Below are positions 63,206-64,000 of a DNA stretch of 64,000 nt, in pieces. This DNA comes from Plasmodium malariae. Lineage: Eukaryota > Apicomplexa > Aconoidasida > Haemosporida > Plasmodiidae. The stretch lies in the NCBI RefSeq assembly GCF_900090045.1, contig NC_041780.1:796001-860000 (forward strand), given 5' to 3'. Every line of letters starts with the position of its first letter. Positions within the stretch are counted from its first letter, which is position 1. The translations under genes and the position numbers were made by a program. The notes under the pieces are model-generated. The model ran no database searches. It saw only the letters and a program-made list of their open reading frames with translations, and had not been told where the DNA came from.

Positions 63206-64000
63206 GAAGTAGTCTTTTATAATAATAAGTTTCTACAAATTCCTAAGTGTTTTTCCTCAATAGCAAACATATTTATCATTGATTAATTTTGATAAATACA
63301 AATGTATGTATCTTGTAAATTAGATCTACAACAGTATAAATGTACGATTTTGTTTATCTTTGTTAATTTAAATGTTTTAATAATTGTCTATACAGATTTT
63401 AAAGAATTTCTCGGATTAACACAATATTATGGTTGATATATGTACTCCTATATTACATATAATTATTTTGAAAATTATATGAACGAACCTTAAAATTAAT
63501 ATATATAAAGGCACAATTTATAAGGTTTTATTTATACACTGTTCCAGTTTATTTTTAGTTACCTTGAAATTTTTTTTTTTATTTTTTATATTGTCCTAAA
63601 TCCATAATATATTATTTTATGCATAAATAAATAAAGTCTTATTCATTTAAAATTAAAAATGAATGCGTCTTGTTCTGTATTTTGTGAATAGAGTTGAATA
63701 TATAATATTATATATATAAATATATATATACTTAATAAAAACTTAATATTTATTTTATATGTTTTATGAAAGATATGTATAAAATGTAGTTGTGAAAAAC
63801 ATCCTAATATATGTTTACTGTTTTTTTGTAATAAATAAATACGATGTTATAAATATGTAATAAAATTATGACAATTTTAAATATGTAATAATTATAATAG
63901 TGTACTAAGTACAGTATTCTAGGTACTTAGAATGAAATGAAAAGTTAAAAATATATATAATCTTTTTTATTCAGCTTATGTTTGATTTTATAAATGTATG
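63206..64000. other. 3' flank of the last fam-type gene, to window end
   Basis: Contains ACACAATATTATGGTTGATA near 63420, which aligns with the 3' flanks at 24.5 and 32.1 kb, and the motif ATGCGTCTTG at 63663 (458 nt after the stop), one base different from the ATGTGTCTT of the other copies. No gene seen in the remaining sequence. Confidence 0.6.

Overview
The window looks like a subtelomeric segment of a Plasmodium chromosome, most likely Plasmodium malariae or a close relative. Three things point there. The sequence is extremely A+T-rich, with long homopolymers and (TA)n tracts. The genes have the two-exon layout of Plasmodium exported proteins: a short signal-like exon, an intron of 110-150 nt, and a second exon that opens with an R-x-L export-type motif. 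Seven genes start with the MEQKIK-type signal exon and end in two membrane segments, as in the fam-l/fam-m families I know from P. malariae, and they sit with a PIR gene and a decayed PST-A lysophospholipase. The species call is inference from gene families; no telomere repeat, rRNA or tRNA is visible.

Layout. Bases 1-6.7 kb hold two minus-strand two-exon exported-protein genes; the first runs off the left edge and carries internal repeats. Bases 6.7-24.5 kb are mostly non-coding and hold fossils on the plus strand: a lysophospholipase (PST-A) pseudogene at 13-14.1 kb, an unidentified coding relic at 16.1-16.3 kb and a PIR-like fragment at 22.0-22.2 kb. From 24.5 kb to the right edge every gene is on the plus strand, 3-6 kb apart: fam-type pseudogenes at 24.5, 28.3 and 32.1 kb (the last with a single in-frame stop), a frameshifted exported gene at 37.5 kb, a PIR-like scrap at 39.8 kb, three intact fam-type genes at 43.0, 47.9 and 50.9 kb, one complete three-exon PIR gene at 56.9-58.8 kb, and a fam-type gene at 62.4 kb whose signal exon is one base short.

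How the genes relate. The intact genes predict proteins that enter the secretory pathway and probably pass into the infected red cell or onto its surface; nothing in the sequence gives a biochemical function. The fam-type copies share more than the coding region: an A+T-rich upstream block about 300 nt before each ATG, a second one 60-90 nt before it, a GTATGATAAT-like splice donor, and in five copies a short ATGTGTCTT motif 430-475 nt after the stop. The array therefore seems to have grown by duplication of whole cassettes (promoter, gene, 3' flank), then decayed unevenly. Of the ten fam/exported/PIR genes whose ends can be placed in the window, five are intact, three have a single lesion and two carry many. 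No unambiguously new biological system is visible; the most interesting material is the cassette structure, the conserved flanks and the graded decay.
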